The translations under genes and the position numbers were made by a program. Positions 1 through 5,588 of a DNA stretch of 34,196 nucleotides are shown here, piece after piece. This DNA is from a virus: positions 1 to 34,196 of the IMG/VR virus record IMGVR_UViG_3300032249_000847; one strand, 5' to 3'. Within the stretch, counting starts at the first letter, position 1. Each line of letters starts with the position of its first letter. The notes under the pieces are model-generated. The model had not been told where the DNA came from. It saw only the letters and a list, made by a program, of their open reading frames with translations, and made no database searches.

Positions 1-800
1 ACGAATTCTCCTGAGAGATCCAGTTGGTCAATCACCCAGCCCGGCACGTTGATGGTTCGCACTGACTTCTTCGTCTTTGGAACACCTAGCTCGTAGCCGC
101 CACCTTCGGCTTTTTTCCACGCCTGGACGATCCGCACCGTTCCCGCTTTCCGGTTGACGTGCTGCGGACGCAACGCCGTGGCTTCACCCCAACGGCAGCC
201 CGACATCACCAAAAAATCAACCAGAGCCCGCCAATGGGTGGGAATCTCCGCACGCAACAACTGAAACTCGTCAGGCTCGAGGAACACCATTTCTGCGCGA
301 TCCCAGCGCGGCAACCGAACGTTGTCGCACGGATTTGATTTCAGGTGCCCCCGCTGCACGGCCACCGCCAGCGCCCCGGCAAGGAAGCCATGTTTGTTGG
401 CCACTGTCTTCCCCGAAGGCAGGCTGCCATCTAAATTCCGCAAGGACTGCACCCAGCCGGCCACATCGTCGGGTGTGAGAGCAGCCAGCGGGATGTCCAC
501 GATGGCGCCGAAATCCTTGGCCGCATAGCGGCGGTAGTTAGTAATGGTTTCGGGCTGCACCCCAGTTAGGTGGTCGATGTGGTGAGTGAGCCACTGACCC
601 ACTGTGGTGCCCTGCTCTTGGGCAACGACGATCCGGGTGATCTCCAAGGCTTTGACCGCTCCGACTTTGGTGATGAGCTTGTCGAACGCTAAGGCTTCCG
701 AGTGGTCATCGAAGGACACTGATCCCTGTCGGCCTTGGTGCCTGTAGCGCACTTGGCTGTAGGACGTGCCATCGGCGCGGGTGCGGATGCGGACGCTCAT
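1..800 (-). CDS. int: Tyrosine recombinase integrase, partial (C-terminus beyond window)
   Basis: This gene would catalyse site-specific integration at the tRNA-derived site just upstream. The reading frame runs from an ATG at 798-800 off the left edge, giving about 266 residues. Residues about 1-55 resemble the small N-terminal arm-binding domain (RIRTRADGTSYSQVRYRHQG). Residues about 60-160 resemble a SAM-like core-binding domain. From about 170 the catalytic domain begins (FLEPDEFQLLRAE), with the box I motif SGCRWGEATAL, whose Arg is near residue 203, and a beta-hairpin lysine in VPKTKKS near residue 246. The box II H-x-x-R and the Tyr nucleophile lie outside the window, so activity cannot be judged. 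Divergence from the late operon and adjacency to attP fit a phage integrase. No strong ribosome binding site is visible before the ATG. Confidence 0.93.
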   Translation of the reverse strand, partial: MSVRIRTRADGTSYSQVRYRHQGRQGSVSFDDHSEALAFDKLITKVGAVKALEITRIVVAQEQGTTVGQWLTHHIDHLTGVQPETITNYRRYAAKDFGAIVDIPLAALTPDDVAGWVQSLRNLDGSLPSGKTVANKHGFLAGALAVAVQRGHLKSNPCDNVRLPRWDRAEMVFLEPDEFQLLRAEIPTHWRALVDFLVMSGCRWGEATALRPQHVNRKAGTVRIVQAWKKAEGGGYELGVPKTKKSVRTINVPGWVIDQLDLSGEF

Positions 801-832
801 AACGGGAGCCTAGCGTCCAATGTGGACAGGGT

Positions 833-841
833 GTGTGGCCC
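833..841 (+). repeat. Candidate integrase arm-type site (GTGTGGCCC), int-proximal copy
   Basis: The 9-mer GTGTGGCCC lies between the integrase start and the tRNA-like core. The same word recurs as both arms of the palindrome at 1005-1025 on the other side of the core. Three copies within 200 bp flanking an att core match the layout of arm-type sites bound by the N-terminal domain of tyrosine integrases. The assignment rests on position and repetition only. Confidence 0.4.
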
Positions 842-885
842 TACGTTATCCCGTCCCGATTTATGCCGTCTGACCTGCGTGTTTC

Positions 886-915
886 TGGTGGAGCTAAGGG
901 GATTCGAACCCCATC
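886..915 (-). other. attP: Probable attP core: 3' end of a tRNA gene (best fit tRNA-Ala)
   Basis: On the minus strand this reads as a T-arm (GGGGTTCGAATCCCC) followed by TTAGCTCCACCA, which is a tRNA acceptor 3' strand with discriminator A and encoded CCA. The acceptor strand TAGCTCC would pair with GGGGCTA, including the G3:U70 pair characteristic of tRNA-Ala. Upstream on the minus strand no D-arm, anticodon stem or 5' acceptor strand can be found within 76 nt, so this is only a tRNA 3' end. A tRNA 3' fragment next to a tyrosine integrase is the usual structure of a phage attP core that rebuilds the host tRNA on integration. The exact core boundary cannot be set without the host sequence. 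Confidence 0.75.
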
Positions 916-1004
916 TTTTAACGTCCATTTTGGCCCCTGAACTGCTAGTTCTTGTTTTGGGATGTGCCCCACAGTACCCCACGCGACCTGCTGGAACACG
1001 TTTA

Positions 1005-1025
1005 GGTGTGGCCCAGGGCCACACC
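1005..1025. repeat. Perfect 10-bp inverted repeat with one-base centre next to attP
   Basis: GGTGTGGCCC, a single A, then GGGCCACACC form a perfect palindrome about 100 bp from the tRNA-like core. Each arm contains the 9-mer GTGTGGCCC that also occurs at 833-841. It may be a double arm-type integrase site or an excisionase site. It is not followed by a T-run, so an intrinsic terminator is unlikely. Confidence 0.5.
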
Positions 1026-1040
1026 CCGGAAACGACTAAA

Positions 1041-1065
1041 GCTCCCCACCCGAAGGTGGGGAAGC
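1041..1065 (-). terminator. Hairpin with UUCG tetraloop, probable minus-strand terminator
   Basis: Read on the minus strand the sequence is GC-T-TCCCCACC, loop TTCG, GGTGGGGA-GC, followed by TTTAG. The stem has 8 perfect pairs plus two more beyond a bulged T, and the loop is a C(UUCG)G tetraloop of exceptional stability. The U-tract is short. It is the first such structure met by transcripts leaving the minus-strand late operon after its last gene at 1637, so it plausibly ends late transcription before attP. Confidence 0.5.
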
Positions 1066-1081
1066 AGTAACAGCAAAGTAC

Positions 1082-1131
1082 TTGCGCTGTAGGTACATCG
1101 TGCTAGCCTGTAGGTACATCTACAGGAGGGG
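1082..1131 (+). promoter_or_regulatory. Promoter/operator of the plus-strand cassette with 13-bp direct repeats
   Basis: A possible -35 TTGCGC (1082-1087) and -10 TAGCCT (1104-1109) are 16 bp apart. Two identical copies of CTGTAGGTACATC occupy 1087-1099 and 1108-1120, exactly 21 bp (two helical turns) apart, one in the spacer and one over the -10/start region. The second copy lies within a perfect inverted repeat, arms CCTGTAG and CTACAGG around GTACAT (1107-1126), whose right arm runs into the ribosome binding site AGGAGGGG (1124-1131). Placement and spacing are those of an operator for a dimeric repressor such as the ribbon-helix-helix protein encoded downstream. The promoter elements are weak matches; the repeats are exact. 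Confidence 0.6.
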
Positions 1132-1137
1132 ATCGAA

Positions 1138-1503
1138 ATGATCGTCGGTACACCAGACCCGAAGTGCATCAACTGCAAACCGGACATGCCATTCCACTGG
1201 CACGACGCCGTTGTTCGCGTCGATGTGCATGCGCCACGGCGTCAAGGTCAAGTTGCCACAGTCACCGTTGAAGGCGTATGCCTAAGCACCCACGAAGCGC
1301 GGATGTTGGCCCGCCAACTGGAAGCGGCAGCCGATATTTCCGAAGGCATCAACGTACCCATACTGGATCAGAAGAGAGCCGAGCTTGCAGAGCGAATTGC
1401 ATGTAAGCATTGCGGCCACACGTTGTCAGCCCATAATGGCAAGTACTTTAAGCAGCGCCCCTGCGGCAAGTGCGACTGCGTCGATATGGTCGTCGGCGCG
1501 TAA
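1138..1503 (+). CDS. Small CxxC-rich putative zinc-binding protein, function unknown
   Basis: This 121-residue protein starts at ATG 1138 behind a strong AGGAGGGG. It has an early CINCK pair (residues 10-14) and a C-terminal cluster of CxxC and His residues (CKHCGHTLSAH then PCGKCDC, about 89-116) resembling a zinc ribbon. The middle (VTVEGVCLSTHEARMLARQLEAAADI) resembles a short segment seen in many actinobacterial hypothetical proteins that ends in an AR-LA-L-AA-D helix. I do not recognise a function. It has its own promoter, is transcribed against the late operon and is followed by a small DNA-binding protein with which it overlaps by one base (TAATG), so the two form an operon. In an integrated prophage this pair would sit at one end, so expression from the prophage is plausible. 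Confidence 0.8.
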   Translation: MIVGTPDPKCINCKPDMPFHWHDAVVRVDVHAPRRQGQVATVTVEGVCLSTHEARMLARQLEAAADISEGINVPILDQKRAELAERIACKHCGHTLSAHNGKYFKQRPCGKCDCVDMVVGA

Positions 1504-1640
1504 TGCCGCCCGGAACGACGCTGCGTAACGTCCGCGTGCCCGATGAACTGTGGGATGCGGCGTTAGCGCGGGCTGAGAACGAACACACCAACGTGTCCGA
1601 AGTGGTGCGCGAACTCTTGCAGCAATGGGTCGACCGCTAG
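1503..1640 (+). CDS. Ribbon-helix-helix DNA-binding protein (45 aa)
   Basis: The ATG at 1503-1505 overlaps the previous gene's TAA, and the frame runs 45 codons to TAG. The protein reads as a beta-strand (TLRNVRVPDELW) followed by two helices (DAALARAENE, then VSEVVRELLQQWV), the arrangement of MetJ/Arc/CopG ribbon-helix-helix repressors. These bind DNA as dimers through the paired beta-strands, usually at tandem sites one or two helical turns apart. The natural target is the repeat pair upstream of the operon, making it a candidate autoregulator; it could instead control integration or immunity genes. Its stop codon shares CTAG (1637-1640) with the stop of the convergent late gene. Confidence 0.8.
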   Translation: MPPGTTLRNVRVPDELWDAALARAENEHTNVSEVVRELLQQWVDR

Positions 1641-1876
1641 TCGGTGTCGATGTCTGAACTTTCGCGTAGTTCGGACGCAGCTTGCAGCAGACCATCGGTC
1701 TGCCACTCCGGTTGTTCAGCCGGTGCCCACACCCACGCGGTGGATTCAACAGCCCCGTCAGGTGTGATGCGTTGCAGCCCGAGCGCCAAGACGAACTCTT
1801 GGACGATAAAGCCGTCCCCTTCGGCGTTGAGCAGCTTCTGGATGGCGTTCCGCAGCCGATCTGCTGGGCTGATCAC
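1637..1876 (-). CDS. Hypothetical phage protein, last gene of the late operon
   Basis: The likely start is GTG at 1874-1876, which overlaps the upstream gene's TGA as GTGA; a longer frame reaches 1927 but would overlap that gene by 55 bases. The 79-residue product starts MISPADRLRNAIQKLLNAEG and has a predicted helix, then a central hydrophobic stretch (FIVQEFVLALGLQRI), a Trp-rich segment (TAWVWAPAEQPEWQ) and an acidic C-terminus. It resembles small proteins encoded near the lysis region of other actinophages, but I cannot name a function. It ends in TAG, overlapping the convergent gene by four bases, with no terminator between the two. Confidence 0.65.
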   Translation of the reverse strand: MISPADRLRNAIQKLLNAEGDGFIVQEFVLALGLQRITPDGAVESTAWVWAPAEQPEWQTDGLLQAASELRESSDIDTD

Positions 1877-2097
1877 CGGGAAGCCCTGACCGCAATCTGG
1901 TGCAGCGGATCTATGCGCTTGGGCCATTGCCGCAACAAGTGCATGGCGATGTAGAAGATTGTGCCATTGGTGATGACCGGATGGCGGCGGCGGTAACGGT
2001 CGACGGCTTCGGAAAGCAGTTCGCCTTTGGGCGCCGCCACTTCATACAAGACAATGCCAGCCGCCAACGTTAGCCACGCCACATCGCCGTGTTTCAT
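1873..2097 (-). CDS. Small conserved actinophage protein with hydrophobic segments
   Basis: The ATG at 2095-2097 overlaps the upstream TGA as ATGA. The 74-residue product has a hydrophobic N-terminal segment (VAWLTLAAGIVLYEVA, about residues 6-21), a charged stretch containing LLSEAVDRYRRRHP, a second hydrophobic stretch (TNGTIFYIAMHLL) and a basic tail. The pattern (VAWL-AG-Y-, P-GE-LSEAVDRY--RHP) is familiar from small actinophage proteins of unknown role encoded after the lysis genes. One or two membrane passes are likely. Confidence 0.7.
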   Translation of the reverse strand: MKHGDVAWLTLAAGIVLYEVAAPKGELLSEAVDRYRRRHPVITNGTIFYIAMHLLRQWPKRIDPLHQIAVRASR

Positions 2098-2720
2098 AGC
2101 AGAGACATCCGTGACACACTCCCCGCGTTCAAAAGGTAAACGAGACCGCCCCGGCGGTTAGTTGATCCGCGCTTCTCCCGATACCAGTCAGACCCGCAGT
2201 CATAGGTGCTTGTCTGGATTCGGGTTTTGTGTTCAGTGGTTTCAACCTGCCAACTGTGGTAGTGGCCGTGCTGCAATATCTGCGCGGCCCCTGCTGGCTG
2301 AAGGTTCAATGATTGATCGCTCCACCACTTGAATGCTTGTCCTGGTCTCCACTGGTGTCCGTGGATGACGGTGACAACGGTGTCTCCCACGGGCACTGTC
2401 ATCGACCCTGACCACCGTTCAGGCACCCGAACCGTCACATGACCAAATGCGCTGGGGTTCAGGGTTAGGGCGTCGGACACTGCGATGGCCGATTCGCAGG
2501 CCCAGTTGTCACCCGGCCAGGTGTTCTGCACCCGCTGGCTTTCGTCGTGGTTTCCCCCGACAACATCTAGGAACACCTGATCAACCAGCGGCGCGAATTG
2601 TTCCACCGTGTGCATCATCAATCGGCGCAGGATTCGACACTGTTCGGTGATCGCTTGGTCAGTCAGAACAAGGTTGCGGCTCTGCTGAGACACCCAACCC
2701 TCAATGCAGTCCCCCGGCAT
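2094..2720 (-). CDS. Metallophosphoesterase, C-terminal part downstream of an in-frame amber
   Basis: This is the larger part of a calcineurin-like metallophosphoesterase. It holds the second motif (MPGDCIEG), the third (VVGGNHDES), the fourth (VIHGHQW) and the fifth (HGHYHSW), which supply ligands for the two catalytic metals. The first motif lies in the preceding frame segment (2769-3251). The frame is open back to 2768, directly after TAG 2771-2769, and the 16 codons between that TAG and the ATG at 2720 (EFKSLKRHGVEGIQIC) read as normal protein of this family. The ATG has no good ribosome binding site. The fragment alone lacks one metal-binding motif, so it is either made only by amber readthrough or is part of a decayed gene. 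Phage members are thought to be nucleases or phosphatases; substrate unknown. Confidence 0.75.
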   Translation of the reverse strand: MPGDCIEGWVSQQSRNLVLTDQAITEQCRILRRLMMHTVEQFAPLVDQVFLDVVGGNHDESQRVQNTWPGDNWACESAIAVSDALTLNPSAFGHVTVRVPERWSGSMTVPVGDTVVTVIHGHQWRPGQAFKWWSDQSLNLQPAGAAQILQHGHYHSWQVETTEHKTRIQTSTYDCGSDWYREKRGSTNRRGGLVYLLNAGSVSRMSLL

Positions 2721-2768
2721 GCAAATCTGGATGCCTTCAACGCCGTGGCGTTTCAGTGACTTGAACTC

Positions 2769-3251
2769 CTAGACCGCTGCGTCAACGGATTGCATGTAGC
2801 GTTCCACGATCTGTTCGGTCGCTCCATCACGGCTGCGTTTGCCTATCTGAAGATCGCCGGCCATGAAGGTGAACCAGTGCGGCCCGGTCCCCACCTTGGG
2901 TTGTTTCTTGGCCCGAGCAACGATGGCTTCCAGATCAGCCGGGGCTGATGCTGAGCCCTTGGCGGCGATCTGAAATTTGAACGCCGTCAGCCACGTCGTT
3001 TCGTAGTCGCTGGTTCCCCGTATGCGGGCTCGCTGCTGCCACTTCGATATGCGGGGATGCCCGACGATCTGCACAACGTCAGGGTTATATCCGAATTGGG
3101 ATAGCAGTTCGTTGTAGTCGGCGGGCGGTTCTTTCAGCACCCCGGTCTGTAGGTATCCGGTGGTGCCGTCGAATTCAGTTTTGGGTTGGTACTTGGTTTC
3201 TTCGGCTTGCGGGTAAGCCTTCAGGTCTTCTAGGCGGTCTTCAAGCGTCAT
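2769..3251 (-). CDS. Metallophosphoesterase, N-terminal part ending at an in-frame amber
   Basis: This is the N-terminal 160 residues of the metallophosphoesterase continued at 2094-2768. It begins with a charged extension (MTLEDRLEDLKAY), has a middle region with a conserved look (YNPDVVQIVGHPRISKWQQR) and carries the first metal motif (FMAGDLQIGKRSRDGATEQ). It stops at TAG 2771-2769, after VDAAV. The frame resumes in phase immediately after the stop. I prefer ATG 3251 as start, with AGG nine bases before it and an 11-base overlap with the upstream gene; an ATG at 3275 is possible. On its own this piece lacks four of the five catalytic motifs. Confidence 0.72.
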   Translation of the reverse strand: MTLEDRLEDLKAYPQAEETKYQPKTEFDGTTGYLQTGVLKEPPADYNELLSQFGYNPDVVQIVGHPRISKWQQRARIRGTSDYETTWLTAFKFQIAAKGSASAPADLEAIVARAKKQPKVGTGPHWFTFMAGDLQIGKRSRDGATEQIVERYMQSVDAAV

Positions 3252-3483
3252 CGGCTGCCTGATGGTGTCGGACATGATTGCGGAGTCCGCTGACGCTGAC
3301 CTTTAAGGGGTTTTCTTCGCTGGCGCAGATTTCCCACAACTGAACGAGTGAGTGCTTCTCAGTGACCCAATCATCGAATGCCTTGCGGTCTGCTTTGGGT
3401 AGCGTTTCCAACCAGAAGCATGTGACACACCCACGGTTTGAGCGGGCTACTACGACCGTATGTAGACGGTTTGCAAGAGACAC
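3241..3483 (-). CDS. Small actinophage protein, possible helix-turn-helix
   Basis: The frame begins at GTG 3483 with AAGGGAGA upstream and encodes 80 residues. It contains RGCVTCFWLETLP near residues 17-29, then AFDDWVTEKHSLVQLWEICA, and ends in a basic NHVRHH motif. The helical middle followed by VSVSGLRNHVRHH looks like a small DNA-binding fold, and short proteins of this pattern occur in other actinophages, but no function is established to my knowledge. It precedes the metallophosphoesterase and overlaps it slightly, so the two are probably co-translated. Confidence 0.65.
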   Translation of the reverse strand: MSLANRLHTVVVARSNRGCVTCFWLETLPKADRKAFDDWVTEKHSLVQLWEICASEENPLKVSVSGLRNHVRHHQAADDA

Positions 3484-3493
3484 ACGTTCTCCC

Positions 3494-3802
3494 TTATTGG
3501 TGCCGACTGAACTTTTCCAGTCGGTCCTCGAGTTCCGCTACCTGAGTGCGGCGGCGGTCTTCTTCAGCGGCAAGGTCCGTGCGTATGCCGCGCACATCGT
3601 GGCCGAGTTGTTCCACAGCCCTGATGGCTCTGTCGATGTCATCTCGTAGGTTTGTGTCGTGGTTGTTTTTGGTCTGGTAGACGACTTCTTTCAGGTCTTT
3701 GTGGTTTCGGTGCGCGAACCATGACGGGATGGCGACCATCGCCGTCGCAGCCAGGATGGTCACCACGTCCATCCAACTGTCCGGGTTCGGGATTTGCGTC
3801 AC
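3494..3802 (-). CDS. Membrane protein with coiled coil, probable second lysis protein
   Basis: The GTG at 3802 overlaps the holin stop as GTGA. The 102-residue product has one transmembrane segment near the N-terminus (VVTILAATAMVAIPSWFA, about 13-30) followed by a long charged helix (RDDIDRAIRAVEQLGHDV then LAAEEDRRRTQVAELEDRLE) predicted to form a coiled coil facing the cytoplasm. This architecture matches the DUF2746-type proteins found beside actinophage holins and often annotated as a second holin. The role as holin partner or regulator is inferred from position and topology. Confidence 0.72.
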   Translation of the reverse strand: MTQIPNPDSWMDVVTILAATAMVAIPSWFAHRNHKDLKEVVYQTKNNHDTNLRDDIDRAIRAVEQLGHDVRGIRTDLAAEEDRRRTQVAELEDRLEKFSRHQ

Positions 3803-4185
3803 CGCATGTCGACCGATTTGATGACCTGCTGCGCCAGCGGGCCGACAACCGGCAACGATCCGAACACGTCGGAGACTGCGACCTTGACCCGGTCAAGATC
3901 GGCTGACGCGGACTGAACCTGGGCTACCGTGGCGTTGATCGCGGTGATCGCCTGATCCACCGGGGACTGTGCTTCCAGAACTCCTTCTTTGCGCTGCCGT
4001 GACAGCACCACCCCAGCGGTGGCGCTGGCGCCCACGCCGAGCAATCCCAGCACACCTGTGATGGCGTTGCCGAGAGCGGTTGCGGTGTTCGTGTCGATGC
4101 CCCGCCACAGCGCCAACAGTGTGACAACGCTGGTGGCTACGGTGCCGAGAACGTAAGCGGTTTGCCTGATTCTGGGAGACAACAT
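3799..4185 (-). CDS. Holin, two predicted transmembrane segments
   Basis: The ATG at 4185 lies just after LysA with AGAAAGG upstream. The 128-residue protein has two membrane segments, about residues 9-28 (TAYVLGTVATSVVTLLALW) and 36-62 (TALGNAITGVLGLLGVGASA), then RQRKEG and a long amphipathic helical tail. Two passes, small size and position directly after the endolysin fit an actinophage holin, which permeabilises the membrane so that the endolysin reaches the wall. It shares no strong motif, as is usual for holins. The four-base overlap with the next membrane protein suggests coordinated synthesis. Confidence 0.75.
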   Translation of the reverse strand: MLSPRIRQTAYVLGTVATSVVTLLALWRGIDTNTATALGNAITGVLGLLGVGASATAGVVLSRQRKEGVLEAQSPVDQAITAINATVAQVQSASADLDRVKVAVSDVFGSLPVVGPLAQQVIKSVDMR

Positions 4186-4190
4186 GGTGG

Positions 4191-5579
4191 TCAGCCTTTC
4201 TCTAAAAATTCTTGCAGGATGGTGGGGTTGGTGCGCTCAATGTCGGCCAGCACGGTCTGCGCCTGGGCGATGGCTTGGCGGTCCTTCACAGCGCCTTGGC
4301 CGGCGGCGGTGCGGGCCACCCGCATCACCGCATCGCGGTCACCTTGGCGTGCCAGCCGCTCCACTAGTTCGGCGTGGGCCATCGCGTCGACGTTCAGCAG
4401 CATGCCGGTGGTGGTGTCGATTGCGCCTTCGCCTGGTGTGCGGTAGATGGAGCGCGACGGCAGCTTGGTGGTCAACTCGCGGTAGACGCGGTCCCACTGT
4501 TCCTGCGGTACGGATGCCATGTCTTCGACTCCTGTCGTGATCGTCCCGGTTGGGCCAGTCGGTGAATACTTGTTGTGTTGGGCTTCGGTGACCCGAGCGC
4601 GGAAGGTTCTCATGGACACCCCGCCTGGGTCCCACTTGCCTTGGGCGCGACCGCCCCACTCTTTGTGGGAGATCACCCGTGACGAGTCGAACCCGAGCCG
4701 CGACAGGATTGCGGCAACGCTGCCCACCATTGCGTCCATCTGCGCGTCGGGCCAGGGTTCGCGGCCCGCGGTGGCAGGGGTGATGGTGGTGTCCATCGGC
4801 CACGCGCATTCAATGCCGATTAGATGCCAGTTGCCGTTGCCGGCGGGTAGACCTGGATAGTCCCCGGCGCCCGCATGCCAGCACACACCCGCCGCGACGA
4901 CGGTCACTTCTCCGTTCGGGGCGATGTGCAGATTGCTGAGTGGGCCGGGAAGATCGGGGCGGCCACGCCTGATGGATTCAGCGGTCTCGCGGGCGTTGCC
5001 TGTGTGGTGGATCATCACACCCCAGATGGAGCGGAAGTCGCCGTGGCCGGTCTGCTGCCAGCCGTCCAGTTCACGAACCCGCAGCTTCGGTTCAGCGGCG
5101 TGCAGCACGTCGGCCAGCCACAGCGGATCGCCGGTCCAGCCCGTCGACGCCGCTTGGATACCACTGGAGTAACCCGGCAGTGGGATCGGCTTTGATTGGC
5201 GAGTGTGAACGTGGTCGCGGTGCCCGCCGTAGTCCGCTGCGTAATAACCGGTGTGGGTGACATCGTCGCCGCCGGCCACACCCACACGTCTGCGGGTCTG
5301 CGGATGCTCCCAGATCACCTGCTCAAGATGGCTGCGTATTGACAGCAGATACGTCGCAAACTTATCCATCGCGTCAGGTGTACCGACCCAGTCAATGCCC
5401 CGGTTCTGGCGCTGCGGGTTGGGGGCGAACCCCGCTTCGGCCCGAGACCCTTCCTGATGCCCCGGATATGTCGACGCTTGAACGTTGAACACAGCGCCAA
5501 GCTGATACACCCACTGCGGGAATCCGGGGGCGCCGTAAAAGATTTGCGTGCCCGCAGGCAGCCCGTAGCTAGCTGACAT
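4191..5579 (-). CDS. lysA: LysA endolysin: peptidase domain plus N-acetylmuramoyl-L-alanine amidase
   Basis: LysA cleaves host peptidoglycan at lysis. Residues about 30-130 form an N-terminal peptidase-like domain found in actinophage lysins (STYPGHQEGS, RGIDWVGTPDAM, then YGGHRDHVHTRQ), whose His and Asp residues suggest a zinc site. Residues about 180-325 are an Amidase_2 domain with MIHHTGN (His 191-192), CWHAGAG, GIECAWP, SHKEW (His 305) and KWDPGG (Lys 315, Asp 317), matching the zinc ligands and catalytic residues of the family. A C-terminal region starting near SVPQEQWDRVYREL probably binds the wall. I choose ATG 5579 because AGGA is seven bases upstream; ATG 5585 lies too close. No signal peptide is evident, so it relies on the holin. 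No separate lysB follows. Confidence 0.92.
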   Translation of the reverse strand: MSASYGLPAGTQIFYGAPGFPQWVYQLGAVFNVQASTYPGHQEGSRAEAGFAPNPQRQNRGIDWVGTPDAMDKFATYLLSIRSHLEQVIWEHPQTRRRVGVAGGDDVTHTGYYAADYGGHRDHVHTRQSKPIPLPGYSSGIQAASTGWTGDPLWLADVLHAAEPKLRVRELDGWQQTGHGDFRSIWGVMIHHTGNARETAESIRRGRPDLPGPLSNLHIAPNGEVTVVAAGVCWHAGAGDYPGLPAGNGNWHLIGIECAWPMDTTITPATAGREPWPDAQMDAMVGSVAAILSRLGFDSSRVISHKEWGGRAQGKWDPGGVSMRTFRARVTEAQHNKYSPTGPTGTITTGVEDMASVPQEQWDRVYRELTTKLPSRSIYRTPGEGAIDTTTGMLLNVDAMAHAELVERLARQGDRDAVMRVARTAAGQGAVKDRQAIAQAQTVLADIERTNPTILQEFLEKG

Positions 5580-5588
5580 GTCCATTTC

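Noticed and set aside
886-961. A complete tRNA gene on the minus strand
   Set aside because: Only the T-arm, acceptor 3' strand and CCA are present. The expected 5' acceptor strand, D-arm and anticodon stem are absent upstream, so it is an att core and not a functional tRNA.
2769-2771. General amber reassignment in this phage
   Set aside because: Several other genes, including the short chaperone, the P-loop kinase, the 91-residue gene and the RHH gene, end normally in TAG, and no suppressor tRNA is visible in the window.
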